A DNA stretch of 64,000 nt from Maribacter zhoushanensis (GCF_029350975.1 NZ_JARKMR010000002.1:124001-188000), one strand, 5' to 3'. Counted from the stretch's first letter, positions 34,310 to 44,993 are shown. Program-made: numbers and translations. Notes: generated by a model not told the origin, from the sequence alone.

Positions 34310-35398
34310 TTATTCGAAGTAGCTAAAAGTTTCTCCTTCTTTGATTGTCAACAATGTTTCGTAAATAAGACGAATAACATTTTCAACATCGTCTTTATGA
34401 ACTGTTTCTACCGTTGTATGCATGTAGCGCAATGGTAATGAAATTAATGCAGAAGCAACTCCGCCATTACTATATGCGAAAGCATCGGTATCTGTACCAG
34501 TTGATCTAGAAGCCGCCATTCTTTGAAATGGTATTTTGTTGTCTTCAGCTGTTTTAATAATACGTTCTCGCAATTTGTTTTGAACCGCAGGTGCATATGA
34601 AATAACCGGACCAGCACCAATTTCAGTATGACCTTGTACTGCTTTATTTATCATTGGTGTAGTTGTATCATGACAAACATCTGTTACAATAGCAACATTT
34701 GGCTTAATGGTCTGCGTAATCATTTCTGCACCACGTAAACCTATTTCTTCCTGTACAGAATTAGTGATGTAAAGTCCAAATGGTAACTCAACTTTATTCT
34801 CATGAAGTAAACGAGCAACTTCAGCAATCATAAATCCGCCAGCTCTGTTGTCTATTGCTCTACAAACGTATTTATTCTTATTTAAAATTTGAAACTCGTC
34901 TGGGTAAGTGATTACACAACCTACGTGAACGCCAAGTTTTTCAACTTCTTCTTTATTTGTAGCACCAACATCAACCGTGATGTTCTCAATTTTTGGAGTC
35001 TCTTCTTTAGGTCCTTTTCTGGTATGTATTGCAGGCCAGCCAAAAATACCTTTTACAATACCTTTAGTAGTGTGGATGTTTACCCATTTAGACGGAGCTA
35101 TTTGATGGTCACTTCCGCCATTTCTAATGACATGAATTAAACCATTATCGGTGATGTAGTTTACATACCAAGAAATTTCATCAGAATGTCCTTCAATAAC
35201 TACTTTATATTTGGCATCAGGGTTTATAACGCCCACTGCAGTACCGTATGTGTCCGTAATGAACGTATCTACATAAGGTTTTAGGTAGTCCATCCATATT
35301 TTTTGCCCTTCCCACTCATAACCGGTTGGAGCGGCATTATTCAAGTATTTTTCAAAAAAGTCTTGTGACTTTTTGGTAATTATTTTTTTATCAGCCAT
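34310..35398 (-). CDS. M42 family metallopeptidase (aminopeptidase)
   Basis: A 362-residue M42 peptidase (start MADKK at 35398; an extra 10 residues upstream in frame look like leader sequence). Metal-binding residues are in place: 'VIEGHSDEI' (His), 'RAIDNRAGG' (bridging Asp), 'NSVQEEIGLRG' (catalytic Glu pair), 'IVTDVCHDT' (Asp) and 'RYMHTTVE' (His). The family forms large tetrahedral assemblies with two Zn or Co ions and trims peptides in the cytosol; some members were misnamed endoglucanase. No signal peptide. Confidence 0.94.
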   Translation of the reverse strand: MADKKIITKKSQDFFEKYLNNAAPTGYEWEGQKIWMDYLKPYVDTFITDTYGTAVGVINPDAKYKVVIEGHSDEISWYVNYITDNGLIHVIRNGGSDHQIAPSKWVNIHTTKGIVKGIFGWPAIHTRKGPKEETPKIENITVDVGATNKEEVEKLGVHVGCVITYPDEFQILNKNKYVCRAIDNRAGGFMIAEVARLLHENKVELPFGLYITNSVQEEIGLRGAEMITQTIKPNVAIVTDVCHDTTTPMINKAVQGHTEIGAGPVISYAPAVQNKLRERIIKTAEDNKIPFQRMAASRSTGTDTDAFAYSNGGVASALISLPLRYMHTTVETVHKDDVENVIRLIYETLLTIKEGETFSYFE

Positions 35399-35468
35399 CA
35401 ATGTAAGTTTAAGATACAAACTTAACAATATTAGCGTTGTATTAATAATAACCTTCTTTAATAATCGT

Positions 35469-35476
35469 TAATTTTG
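35469..35476 (+). promoter_or_regulatory. -7 promoter element of DUF4294 gene
   Basis: TAATTTTG, exact consensus, 20 bp before the ATG at 35497 in the 98-bp gap to the divergent M42 gene. Confidence 0.55.
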
Positions 35477-35496
35477 GCAGGACTTTTGTTAAGCCT

Positions 35497-36195
35497 ATGG
35501 TAATGAAATATAACTTTTTACTTCTTTTTTTACTCTTCAGCGGTGTTTCTATTTGTACTGCCCAGGTTGAAGAACAGGAACTTGATTCTATTACAGAAAA
35601 GATGATTATAGTTGCTGGTGATTCTTTGGTTCAAAGTTCAATAGCCTTACAAGAAGCTTATGTATTTGGTAAACTCAAATTCTCATCTTATGATGAAAAA
35701 TTGCGGTATTATATTTTACGTAGAAAAACTCAGAAAGTGTATCCGTATGCAAAGATGGCGGCTGAGCGATTGGTTGAGCTAAACGATAGTTTGGCAAACA
35801 TGAAAAACAATAGAAAGCGAAAAAAGTATACCAAAAAAGTACAGAAGTTTATTGAAGAAGAATTTTCTGAAGAACTTAAAAAACTAACACGTACAGAAGG
35901 TCAAATTTTGGTGAAGTTAATTTACAGGCAAACAGGAACAACAGCTTTTGATTTGGTAAAAGATTTAAGAAATGGTTGGCGTGCATTTTGGTATAATACC
36001 ACAGCCAAGCTGTTTAGTATAAGTATCAAAGAAGAATTTCATCCTGATATGATCGAAGAGGATTATTTAATCGAAGATATTTTACAACGCGCTTTTTCTC
36101 AAGGTAAATTAGAACGACAAGAAACTGTGTTAGATTATGACTACGATCAGTTGTATAATAAATGGAAGAAGACCACAAAAATTCCTAAAGATTAA
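35497..36195 (+). CDS. DUF4294 exported protein
   Basis: A 232-residue protein with signal peptide (about 1-23, ends CTAQ) and a DUF4294 domain: 'KLKFSSYDEKLRYYILRRKTQKVYPYAKMAAERL', 'KKYTKKVQKFIEEEFSEELKKLTRTEGQILVKLIYRQTG' and 'RAFWYNTTAKLF'. Basic, helical, Bacteroidota-specific, of unknown function. A start three codons in (ATG at 35503) is equally possible. Its last 4 bp overlap the convergent DUF6095-like gene. Confidence 0.88.
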   Translation: MVMKYNFLLLFLLFSGVSICTAQVEEQELDSITEKMIIVAGDSLVQSSIALQEAYVFGKLKFSSYDEKLRYYILRRKTQKVYPYAKMAAERLVELNDSLANMKNNRKRKKYTKKVQKFIEEEFSEELKKLTRTEGQILVKLIYRQTGTTAFDLVKDLRNGWRAFWYNTTAKLFSISIKEEFHPDMIEEDYLIEDILQRAFSQGKLERQETVLDYDYDQLYNKWKKTTKIPKD

Positions 36196-36431
36196 GATTT
36201 TTTAGGTTTCTTGCCAAACATTGAATCCATTATGGTCATTATACCTTTGAACCCTGTTCTTACGGCAAAGAATGCAAGAATTACCCCAACAATGCAAACG
36301 GGCCAGAATAAAAAGTGCTCTTGATTTTTAAATGCTTGCCATAATACTATAGGAGCCGTAAACATAAGTACTACGGTTATTGCCAGCTTTTTTAAACCGG
36401 TAACAAGCATATCTTTATCAGTTCGTCTCAT
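36192..36431 (-). CDS. DUF6095-like small membrane protein
   Basis: A 79-residue protein with two membrane segments (about 13-30 and 38-58) and a basic C-terminus (KKPKKS). The pattern 'LVTGLKKLAITVVLMFTAPIVLWQAFKN' fits the small Flavobacteriia family DUF6095, as I recall it. No function known. Its start overlaps the DUF4249 stop by 14 bp, so it is translated from the TonB receptor-DUF4249 mRNA. Confidence 0.75.
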   Translation of the reverse strand: MRRTDKDMLVTGLKKLAITVVLMFTAPIVLWQAFKNQEHFLFWPVCIVGVILAFFAVRTGFKGIMTIMDSMFGKKPKKS

Positions 36432-37338
36432 TCTCTGTTATAGTTATACTGTCTTTATATTCTTCTACTATCGCAAAGTATCCCAAAGCATAATTATCTG
36501 TACGTTCTACGTTGTCAACAACTTCATCATTATCAATACCGGTAATATTAATAACATTACCGCGTACGGTAGCGGCAGGTGTTTGAAAAGGACCTTGGTC
36601 ACCACCAGATTGTACTATAATCTGGTTCATGTAATTGTAAAAGGGTTCATCTACTCCAATAAGGCTAACGTCTACCACAGAGCTGGTATTCAATTCTAGT
36701 TCATTATCATAGAAATAAGAGAATACAAATGTCTGCCCTTGGTAAAATTCATCCTCAGTTACCAGAAATTCTCCAAAATCTAAATCTAGAAGATAAAAAT
36801 CATCACTATCGCCAGGGTCGGTAAATGAAACAATGACCTCTGTTTCATCACCAGAGAACAAGGTTTCGTCGCCTTGTTCTAAAGAGTCGATGGGAACTGA
36901 TTTTACATAGGTAGTTGTAGCTAAATATTGTTCGTCATCAGTGGTGATCAACAATTGAAAAACATCACCTTCATTAATATTGCTAACCCTAATTCTTTGG
37001 TCGCTATCAAATGATGGGTCAGGTACCCATTTTCCGCTTCCAAGTTCAACTTCTGCTAAATTTGATATTCCGCCACCCTCCAATATTTCAGGTGCGTCTT
37101 CTCTGGGTGTACCGTAATATATGATAGCACTTTTTATAGATGCAACCGTGTTTTCTTCAAAGAAGGAACTACTCTCGGTAACTACTATTTCAATAGGTAG
37201 GTACTCTTCGTTCTCATCTACTCTAATAACTCCGTTAATGATTAGTCTGCTGACATCTTCTGGAAGCTCTACATCAATTACATCTTCACATGATGTAAAA
37301 AATGATATGGCTAATAAAATTATTAAATAGCGTTTCAT
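36418..37338 (-). CDS. DUF4249 lipoprotein, partner of TonB receptor
   Basis: A 306-residue lipoprotein (lipobox Cys17 after LLAISFFTS) with the DUF4249 pattern: 'CEDVIDVELPEDVSRLIINGVI', 'VTESSSFF', 'GDVFQLLITTDDEQYLATTTY', 'FYNYMNQIIVQSGGD' and 'NALGYF'-like 'NYALGYFAIVEEY'. DUF4249 proteins are usually encoded next to a TonB receptor, here 3 bp upstream, and are thought to sit on the cell surface like SusD. Substrate unknown. Confidence 0.88.
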   Translation of the reverse strand: MKRYLIILLAISFFTSCEDVIDVELPEDVSRLIINGVIRVDENEEYLPIEIVVTESSSFFEENTVASIKSAIIYYGTPREDAPEILEGGGISNLAEVELGSGKWVPDPSFDSDQRIRVSNINEGDVFQLLITTDDEQYLATTTYVKSVPIDSLEQGDETLFSGDETEVIVSFTDPGDSDDFYLLDLDFGEFLVTEDEFYQGQTFVFSYFYDNELELNTSSVVDVSLIGVDEPFYNYMNQIIVQSGGDQGPFQTPAATVRGNVINITGIDNDEVVDNVERTDNYALGYFAIVEEYKDSITITENETN

Positions 37339-37341
37339 GGC

Positions 37342-39744
37342 TTATAATTTAAAATTGTAGGTCACTGCTGGAACAATGCCGAATATTGATGTTCGCACCG
37401 CTTCGTTTACTCCGGTATCATCGTTCTGTCTAAAACTAACTGAAGCAGCATTTCTTCTATTATAAACATTGTATAGGCTAAATACCCATTCTCCCTTCAT
37501 TTTTCTAGTTTTATTCTTTCTGGGAGTCAATGTGGCAGAAAGGTCTAAGCGATTGTAAGCTGGTAATCGTTGTGTATTACGCAGCCCGTAATAAGGTACT
37601 GTCAAATTTTCGAATTCAAATTGCCCAATAGGGTAGTTGGTGGGTTGCCCGGTTTGGTAAGTAAAATTACCGCCAAAGCTCCATTTTTCATTGAGGTCAT
37701 AACTTAAGAACATAGAAACGTCATGGGTTTTGTCATACGGAGTGTTGTACCAGTCACCAAAATTAATTCCGGTTTCAATATTGCTGCGACCATTGTCTGC
37801 GGTAGAGGTTCTGCCCGGTGTACGCTGCTCAGATTTAGATAGGGTATATGCTAGCCAACCTTGCAGTTTACCTTCGTTTTTTCTAAGTAAAACTTCTAAT
37901 CCGTAAGCTCTTGCTTCGCCATTTAAAATAACCTGTTCTATGGTATTGTTCGCAATTAAATTAGCTCCATCAATATAATCTATTCTATTTTGAACGTCTT
38001 TATAGAATGCTTCGGTTTCAAATGAATAATCGCCATCATTTATATTTTTAAAATAACCGAAGGCATATTGATCTAATAATTGAGGTTTAGTGAAAGGTCC
38101 ACTTGGTGTCCAAACATCTAAAGGAGTAGGGGAGCTGGTGTTTGAAAGTAAGTGTAAGTATTGAGCCAATCTTGTATAGCTAGCTTTAATTGAGCTGGTC
38201 TCGTTCAGCGTGTACGACAATGATGCTCTTGGTTCAAAATTGCTGAAGTTGGAAAGTGTAGTGCCTCTACCCGGGTTAATAACATCAATAGGGTCAGCTT
38301 CTTTGTAAATTAATAATAAGGGGTCAAATTCAACAGGATTGTTATCGGCGTACACGTTTAGCTCATCTTGACCTAGTCTCGTGAAATGGCTAAAACGTAA
38401 TCCGTAACCAAGGCTAAGATTATCGGTTACCCGATGTTCAAAATCTACATAGGCGGCAAATTCGTTAGCGTATTTCTGAATAAGTTGTTCTTCAACAATT
38501 CCTGATTCGGAATTACTAGGTTCTATTTTACCAGGGTTAAATTGGTAGTAGACATTGTTTACACCATAGTTAACTTGTAATTTATCTGTAGCATAGTGTT
38601 TAAGATCATATTTAATATTGAAATTTCTAATACCGGAATTCCAATTGAAGCCAACGAAATCTAATTTTAAGCCGTAATAATAATCAGAGTAAATTAGGGA
38701 TAGGTTGGAGAATAGTTTGTCTGAAAATAAATGGTTCCATCTAAAATTACCAACAGTATTCCCGTAGGTGTTAACAAAACTATCATTGATACCGAAGACA
38801 TCACGACCAAAATAGCCAGAAAGAAAAATGTTGTTTTTGTCGTTTAACCTGTAGTTCAATTTTGTGTTCAGGTCATAGAAATAAGCCGTATTGTCCACAT
38901 CGAATAGAGGTAGAAAAAGGTGGGCGTATGAAGCTCTACCGCCAATAAGAAACGCAGCTTTATCCTTTTTAATAGGACCTTCAATTAAAAGCCTACTTGC
39001 AACGGCACCTATACCACCGTTCATTTTAAATTCTTTACTGTTACCTTCTTTTTGAAAAATATCTAATACTGATGACACTCTACCACCGTAACGTGCAGGT
39101 ATACCACCTTTATAAAGTTTTACATCTTTTATAGCATCAGGATTAAAAACAGAAAAGAATCCGAATAAGTGCGATGAATTAAAGATGATAGCCTCATCTA
39201 ACAAAATTAGATTTTGGTCTGCGGCACCACCACGCACATTAAAACCAGATGCGCCCTCACCGGCATTGGTAACGCCGGGTAATAACAATATAGATTTGAT
39301 GACGTCAGCTTCACCTAATATTACCGGTATTTTCTTGATGGTACCTACGGATAGAGTATTGACACTCATTTGTGGTTTTCTGATATCCATTTTTTCCACA
39401 TTCTCGGTAACCACAACTTCCTCTAATTGTTCAGCTTCTTCTTCTAATAAAAAATCTATACGTCTATTTTCGGTAAGTTCAATTTCTTGAATGATATCTT
39501 CAAAACCTAAATAACTAATAAGTACCTTATAGGTACCTTCAGGTAAGGATATAGAATAAAAACCATATTCATTTGTGGTGACCCCCGTACTCAATTCAGG
39601 AATAGCAACTGTAACCCCAATTAGTGTTTCATTACTACTAGATTCAGCAATAGAGCCACTTAAAGTATATTTTTGTTGTCCCCATGATGAAAAGGAGAAG
39701 CAAAGCAATGAAATAAGAATAAACGGTAAATATCCTTTCATCAA
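37342..39744 (-). CDS. TonB-dependent receptor with carboxypeptidase-like N-domain
   Basis: An 800-residue outer-membrane receptor: signal peptide 1-22, CarboxypepD_reg-like domain (~26-110, 'GVTVAIPELSTGVTTNEYGFYS'), plug (~115-225, 'GEADVIKSILLLPGVTNAGEGASGFNVRGG' pattern split around 'VRGGAADQNLILLD') and barrel ending with aromatic-rich 'IVPAVTYNFKL'. Partnered with the DUF4249 lipoprotein 3 bp downstream. The unit starts after the icd terminator; no consensus promoter box is exact in the 60-bp gap. Substrate unknown. Confidence 0.92.
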   Translation of the reverse strand: MMKGYLPFILISLLCFSFSSWGQQKYTLSGSIAESSSNETLIGVTVAIPELSTGVTTNEYGFYSISLPEGTYKVLISYLGFEDIIQEIELTENRRIDFLLEEEAEQLEEVVVTENVEKMDIRKPQMSVNTLSVGTIKKIPVILGEADVIKSILLLPGVTNAGEGASGFNVRGGAADQNLILLDEAIIFNSSHLFGFFSVFNPDAIKDVKLYKGGIPARYGGRVSSVLDIFQKEGNSKEFKMNGGIGAVASRLLIEGPIKKDKAAFLIGGRASYAHLFLPLFDVDNTAYFYDLNTKLNYRLNDKNNIFLSGYFGRDVFGINDSFVNTYGNTVGNFRWNHLFSDKLFSNLSLIYSDYYYGLKLDFVGFNWNSGIRNFNIKYDLKHYATDKLQVNYGVNNVYYQFNPGKIEPSNSESGIVEEQLIQKYANEFAAYVDFEHRVTDNLSLGYGLRFSHFTRLGQDELNVYADNNPVEFDPLLLIYKEADPIDVINPGRGTTLSNFSNFEPRASLSYTLNETSSIKASYTRLAQYLHLLSNTSSPTPLDVWTPSGPFTKPQLLDQYAFGYFKNINDGDYSFETEAFYKDVQNRIDYIDGANLIANNTIEQVILNGEARAYGLEVLLRKNEGKLQGWLAYTLSKSEQRTPGRTSTADNGRSNIETGINFGDWYNTPYDKTHDVSMFLSYDLNEKWSFGGNFTYQTGQPTNYPIGQFEFENLTVPYYGLRNTQRLPAYNRLDLSATLTPRKNKTRKMKGEWVFSLYNVYNRRNAASVSFRQNDDTGVNEAVRTSIFGIVPAVTYNFKL

Positions 39745-39804
39745 TTTTTTTTAGTAAAAATACTTAGAAATACGAGATACTCCTACAACTAATTAAAAGA
39801 CAAA

Positions 39805-39836
39805 AAAATACCCTCAATTTTCATTGAGGGTATTTT
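39805..39836 (-). terminator. Terminator of icd
   Basis: A 14-bp perfect stem (39805-39818 with 39823-39836), TTTC loop on the plus strand, T-run on the minus strand. Lies 20 bp past the icd stop. Confidence 0.95.
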
Positions 39837-39855
39837 GTAATATAAATTTATAGGA

Positions 39856-42084
<2,229 letters not shown>

Positions 42085-42099
42085 TTAATTTAAGCGGAA

Positions 42100-42107
42100 C
42101 AAATATA
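42100..42107 (-). promoter_or_regulatory. -7 promoter element of icd
   Basis: TATATTTG on the minus strand, exact consensus, 27 bp upstream of the icd ATG. Downstream of the terminator of the ncRNA candidate, so icd is transcribed separately. Confidence 0.65.
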
Positions 42108-42180
42108 CGATTTTCTAAAAGTTTTAAAACGTGCAAATGCCTTAATATTTCAGGCTTGGGAAGAAGTTTTGTTAAATAAC

Positions 42181-42220
42181 AAAAGCCATATCAATGTACG
42201 CATACAATGATATGGCTTTT
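42181..42220 (-). terminator. Terminator of the ncRNA candidate
   Basis: A 13-bp perfect stem (AAAAGCCATATCA 42181-42193 with TGATATGGCTTTT 42208-42220) and a 14-nt loop. Read on the minus strand it ends the non-coding stretch; the T-run is short, so it could also act in both directions. Confidence 0.8.
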
Positions 42221-42556
42221 TAGAAAAAGTTTACGGACAGTTTGTTCTAATTTTTCATTAGAACGGCAACCCTTGATTGCACCCGCTTCACTAATTCAAC
42301 GTTATAAAATGTTTTTCGATTCTCAGGTACGTAACCCAACATCTACACATCACTTCTTTTTGCTGTCTTTATCGTAAAATAGAAACCTAGTATATAGTCT
42401 TTCTATAATTCAATTGTCTTAAAGGCTATAAGCGACAGCTTGTAGACTTAAGATTTACCTCTTTTAATAAGTATTAAAAGATTTGGTCTAACAACAATAC
42501 GACAGAACGTAAACTCCGTAGCAGTCTAAAATTGGATTTTTCGTCCTTCCAATTTT
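42181..42556 (-). ncRNA. Candidate structured non-coding RNA between rplS and icd
   Basis: The 642 bp between icd and rplS hold no ORF, yet ~375 bp show nested complementarity. Long-range helix 42228-42235 with 42508-42515 (8 bp) closes a ~285-nt region. Inside it: hairpin 42244-42251/42257-42264 (8 bp); helix 42362-42367/42434-42439 with continuation 42369-42372/42428-42431 after a small bulge; hairpin 42460-42468/42473-42481 (9 bp). A 9-bp hairpin (42528-42536/42548-42556) lies at the presumed 5' end and a terminator at the 3' end. RNase P (GAGGAAAGTCC), tmRNA (T-arm GGTTCGA, CCA end) and SRP signatures were looked for and not found; 6S RNA is not excluded. Extent and strand are inferred. 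Confidence 0.55.
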
Positions 42557-42621
42557 TTAACTACACTACAATTTACGAAAAAATACAATTCAAAATTAAA
42601 AATTGTAAACTTTTATTAATC

Positions 42622-42660
42622 AACACATTATGAACATGTGTTATTCACTTTTGTTCATAA
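42622..42660. promoter_or_regulatory. Interlocking inverted repeats upstream of ncRNA candidate
   Basis: AACACAT (42622-42628) with ATGTGTT (42636-42642), spacer 7; and TTATGAAC (42628-42635) with GTTCATAA (42653-42660), spacer 17. The two dyads share sequence, so they are mutually exclusive as RNA hairpins, or could be a protein-binding site. They lie between the rplS terminator and the ncRNA 5' end. Confidence 0.4.
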
Positions 42661-42663
42661 AAA

Positions 42664-42693
42664 AAGCACTGTATCAAAAATGATACAATGCTT
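42664..42693 (-). terminator. Terminator of rplS
   Basis: Stem AAGCA-C-TGTATCA with TGATACA-A-TGCTT (one mismatch), AAAA loop, and a T-run on the minus strand. 21 bp past the rplS stop. Confidence 0.88.
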
Positions 42694-42714
42694 CATATTA
42701 TAAGGAAGAGAAAT

Positions 42715-43065
42715 TTATCCTCTTATCTCTTTAATTCTAGCTTTCTTACCGGTTAATTCACGGAAGTAGTAAATTCTAGATCTACGTACTTTACCACGCT
42801 TGTTAACTTCAATTTTTTGAAGTGCAGGTAAGTTTACAGGGAAGATACGCTCAACACCTACAGTACCTGACATTTTGCGGATAGTAAAAGTTTCTGTTGA
42901 ACCAGAACCTCTACGTTGTATTACAACACCTTTAAAGAACTGAGTTCTTGTTTTTTCACCTTCCTTAATTTCGTAGTACACAGTAATTGTGTCACCAGCA
43001 GAAAATTTTGGAAAATCTTTTTTAGTTACGAACTCGTCTTGTACAAATTTTATTAATGATTCCAT
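42715..43065 (-). CDS. rplS: 50S ribosomal protein L19
   Basis: L19 (116 aa from ATG 43065) sits at the subunit interface. Seen: 'MESLIKFVQDEFVTKKDFPKFSAGDTITV', 'GEKTRTQFFKGVVIQRRGSGSTETFTIRKMSGTVGVERIFP' stretches, 'KRGKVRRSRIYYFRELTGKKARIKE'. The frame is open for 24 more codons upstream but these include the 5' leader, so the internal ATG is chosen. trmD lies upstream; rplS has its own promoter, unlike the rpsP-rimM-trmD-rplS operon of E. coli. Confidence 0.97.
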   Translation of the reverse strand: MESLIKFVQDEFVTKKDFPKFSAGDTITVYYEIKEGEKTRTQFFKGVVIQRRGSGSTETFTIRKMSGTVGVERIFPVNLPALQKIEVNKRGKVRRSRIYYFRELTGKKARIKEIRG

Positions 43066-43134
43066 TGTATAGTTAATTGGAATTAAATTAAAGCAACATT
43101 CACGATTATCGTCAGAGGTTGTTCTAACAGGGTG

Positions 43135-43164
43135 CAAAAATAATATTTAAATTAAAACACACAA
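43135..43164 (-). promoter_or_regulatory. Promoter of rplS (-33 TTG, -7 TATTTTTG)
   Basis: On the minus strand, TTG (43164-43162), 19-bp spacer, then TATTTTTG (43142-43135). Both elements and the spacing match the Bacteroidota consensus. The leader is about 65 nt. The start of the transcript, CACCC after the box, nearly equals the rpsF promoter (CACTC). Confidence 0.75.
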
Positions 43165-43201
43165 GTATTTATTTGAATTTTCTTCAATATATATGTTTAG
43201 G

Positions 43202-43897
43202 CTATTCAAGTAGATCCGGACGTAGCTTTTCTGTACGTTCATATGCTTTGTTTTCACGCCATTCTTCAATCTTTCCGAAATTACCACTTAGTAAAATCTC
43301 TGGCACTTTCATTTCTTTATATTCCGCAGGTCTAGTATAAACGGGCGGAGCTAATAGTCCGTCTTGGAAAGTATCTGTTAGGGCAGAGGTTTCATCGTTC
43401 AGCACACCGGGTAATAACCTTATAATAGAATCACAAAGTACTGCAGCTCCTAGCTCTCCACCAGAAAGAACATAATCACCAATAGAAATTTCTTTAGTAA
43501 TAAATGCATCTCTAACACGCTGATCAACACCTTTATAATGACCGCAAAGAATAATGATGTTCTCTACCATAGAAAGTGTATTCGCCATTTTCTGATTTAA
43601 GGTAGCACCATCAGGAGTCATATAGATAACTTCATCATAATCTCGTTGCGATTTTAATTCGGTTATGCATTTATCAATTGGTTCTATCATTAAAACCATA
43701 CCGGCACCACCACCAAATTGATAATCATCTACATTACGGTACTTGGTAGAGGTGTAATCTCTTATATTGTGAAAATGAACTTCGACTAATCCTTTGTCAA
43801 TGGCTCTTTTTAAAATAGAGGCTTCAAAGGGGCTGGTTAGTAATTCAGGTAATACGGTAATAATATCTATTCGCATCTTTTGATTTTGCATCATCAT
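43202..43897 (-). CDS. trmD: tRNA (guanine(37)-N1)-methyltransferase
   Basis: TrmD (231 aa from the ATG that overlaps the upstream stop as ATGA; Met8, MRIDI, is the alternative start) methylates G37 next to the anticodon to prevent frameshifting. Seen: '[12 protein letters not shown]', '[19 protein letters not shown]', '[11 protein letters not shown]', '[15 protein letters not shown]', '[33 protein letters not shown]' pieces, all TrmD hallmarks. Coupled to the GNAT gene before it. Confidence 0.97.
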   Translation of the reverse strand: MMMQNQKMRIDIITVLPELLTSPFEASILKRAIDKGLVEVHFHNIRDYTSTKYRNVDDYQFGGGAGMVLMIEPIDKCITELKSQRDYDEVIYMTPDGATLNQKMANTLSMVENIIILCGHYKGVDQRVRDAFITKEISIGDYVLSGGELGAAVLCDSIIRLLPGVLNDETSALTDTFQDGLLAPPVYTRPAEYKEMKVPEILLSGNFGKIEEWRENKAYERTEKLRPDLLE

Positions 43898-44337
43898 TTA
43901 ACCTGCCAAAAGTAATGAAAAGCATGGAAATCTTTTTCCCATCCTAATTTCTCATATAATTTTTGGGCAGGATTGTCAATAGCCGTTTCTAGTGCCAGTC
44001 TTTTGTAAGTGTTCTTTTTGCAAAACTCTTGTGCTTTCAATAGTAATTGTTCTCCTATAGATTGTTTTCTATAATTGGCATCAACATATAAATCGTTTAA
44101 AATAAGAGATTTTTGTAGGCTTACGGAAGAAAAAGTATAGTAAAGCTGGGTGAAACCTACCGCTTTGTTATTTTCGTAAGCTGCAAAAATAATAGATTCT
44201 TCTTTTGCAATTCTGTTTTTCAAAAACTCCGCAGCAGCAACAAGATCAGATTCCATTTTGTAAAACACTCTGTATCCATCAAAAAGAGGAGCAACTTCGT
44301 TAATCTCTGCTATTGTAATTCTTTTAATACGTATCAT
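43894..44337 (-). CDS. GNAT family N-acetyltransferase
   Basis: A 147-residue single GNAT domain: beta4 '[22 protein letters not shown]' with the acetyl-CoA loop (R/Q-x-x-G-x-G/A-like KQSIGE), and '[21 protein letters not shown]' C-terminally. The acceptor is unknown. Its stop overlaps the trmD start by 4 bp, so the two are co-translated; the functional link to tRNA is unproven. Confidence 0.85.
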   Translation of the reverse strand: MIRIKRITIAEINEVAPLFDGYRVFYKMESDLVAAAEFLKNRIAKEESIIFAAYENNKAVGFTQLYYTFSSVSLQKSLILNDLYVDANYRKQSIGEQLLLKAQEFCKKNTYKRLALETAIDNPAQKLYEKLGWEKDFHAFHYFWQVK

Positions 44338-44340
44338 ATC

Positions 44341-44367
44341 AAAAAAAAAGCTCCGTAAGGAGCTTTT
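44341..44367 (-). terminator. Terminator between coiled-coil protein and GNAT-trmD
   Basis: Stem AAAAGCTCC (44346-44354) with GGAGCTTTT (44359-44367), GTAA/TTAC loop, T-run on the minus strand directly after the stop codon of the upstream gene. Confidence 0.92.
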
Positions 44368-44369
44368 AA

Positions 44370-44993
44370 TTATTTAGTTTTCTTCTGTTTATTAATCTCG
44401 TCTTGTAGCTGTCTACTTATTTTTTGCTCTCGCTCTAAGGCTCTTCTTCTATGATCCTCATATTCGACTTCAAGTTCAGATAGGTTTTGTTTAGCCTCTT
44501 GAGTTAAAATATTACTATTTCTGAATTTATAAATAAACAAACCTAGAGTTAAAAACAACGCTCCTATAATAGTCCAAAGAACAAAATTATATGTTCCTTT
44601 AGAAACTGGTAAGCCTAAAAAAGACATACTATCCTTTTCTTCCGTGACTGCACCTAAATTAGTAGTAGTTTCCTCTAGTTTTTTATTTAAGGATGTAATT
44701 GTAGTCTCATGTTCTGCAATTGTAGATTTTAGCTCGCCTGTTTTTTTGTTCATAGCGGCAATAGAATCTAAAACATTCTTTCTAATTTTAAAAAGATTAG
44801 TTTCTTTTACCACTTCATACCTAACACCATCTGCTCTATAATTTCCTGAACGCTTCGCAATATAATCGAACTGATTACTGATTGGACCTTCGTCAAGAGA
44901 TAGTTTATCTCCTTCTTCTTCAGTGTCTTGTGCAAAATTTACATTACTAGCTAAAAGAAAGGCTAGCAACAATAGTATTCTATAAAACTTCAT
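44370..44993 (-). CDS. Exported coiled-coil membrane protein
   Basis: A 207-residue protein: signal peptide (~1-21, ends NFAQ), periplasmic segment with a coiled coil (~75-115, 'KKTGELKSTIAEHETTITSLNKKLEET'), transmembrane helix near 136-156, and a charged cytoplasmic coiled coil (~165-207, Glu/Arg/Lys-rich). As I recall, relatives near trmD are sometimes named tRNA (guanine-N1)-methyltransferase; nothing here supports enzymatic activity. It might bridge periplasm and cytoplasm. Function unknown. Confidence 0.75.
   Translation of the reverse strand: MKFYRILLLLAFLLASNVNFAQDTEEEGDKLSLDEGPISNQFDYIAKRSGNYRADGVRYEVVKETNLFKIRKNVLDSIAAMNKKTGELKSTIAEHETTITSLNKKLEETTTNLGAVTEEKDSMSFLGLPVSKGTYNFVLWTIIGALFLTLGLFIYKFRNSNILTQEAKQNLSELEVEYEDHRRRALEREQKISRQLQDEINKQKKTK

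Noticed and set aside
42181-42556. tmRNA, RNase P RNA or SRP RNA in the rplS-icd gap
   Set aside because: The diagnostic strings (T-arm GGTTCGA with CCA end, GAGGAAAGTCC, GGAAGGAAGCAGC-like loop) were searched by eye on both strands and not found; a remote or odd version is not fully excluded.
43066-43137. 24-codon extension of L19
   Set aside because: Sequence lies in the predicted 5' leader after the rplS promoter and does not match L19 N-termini.
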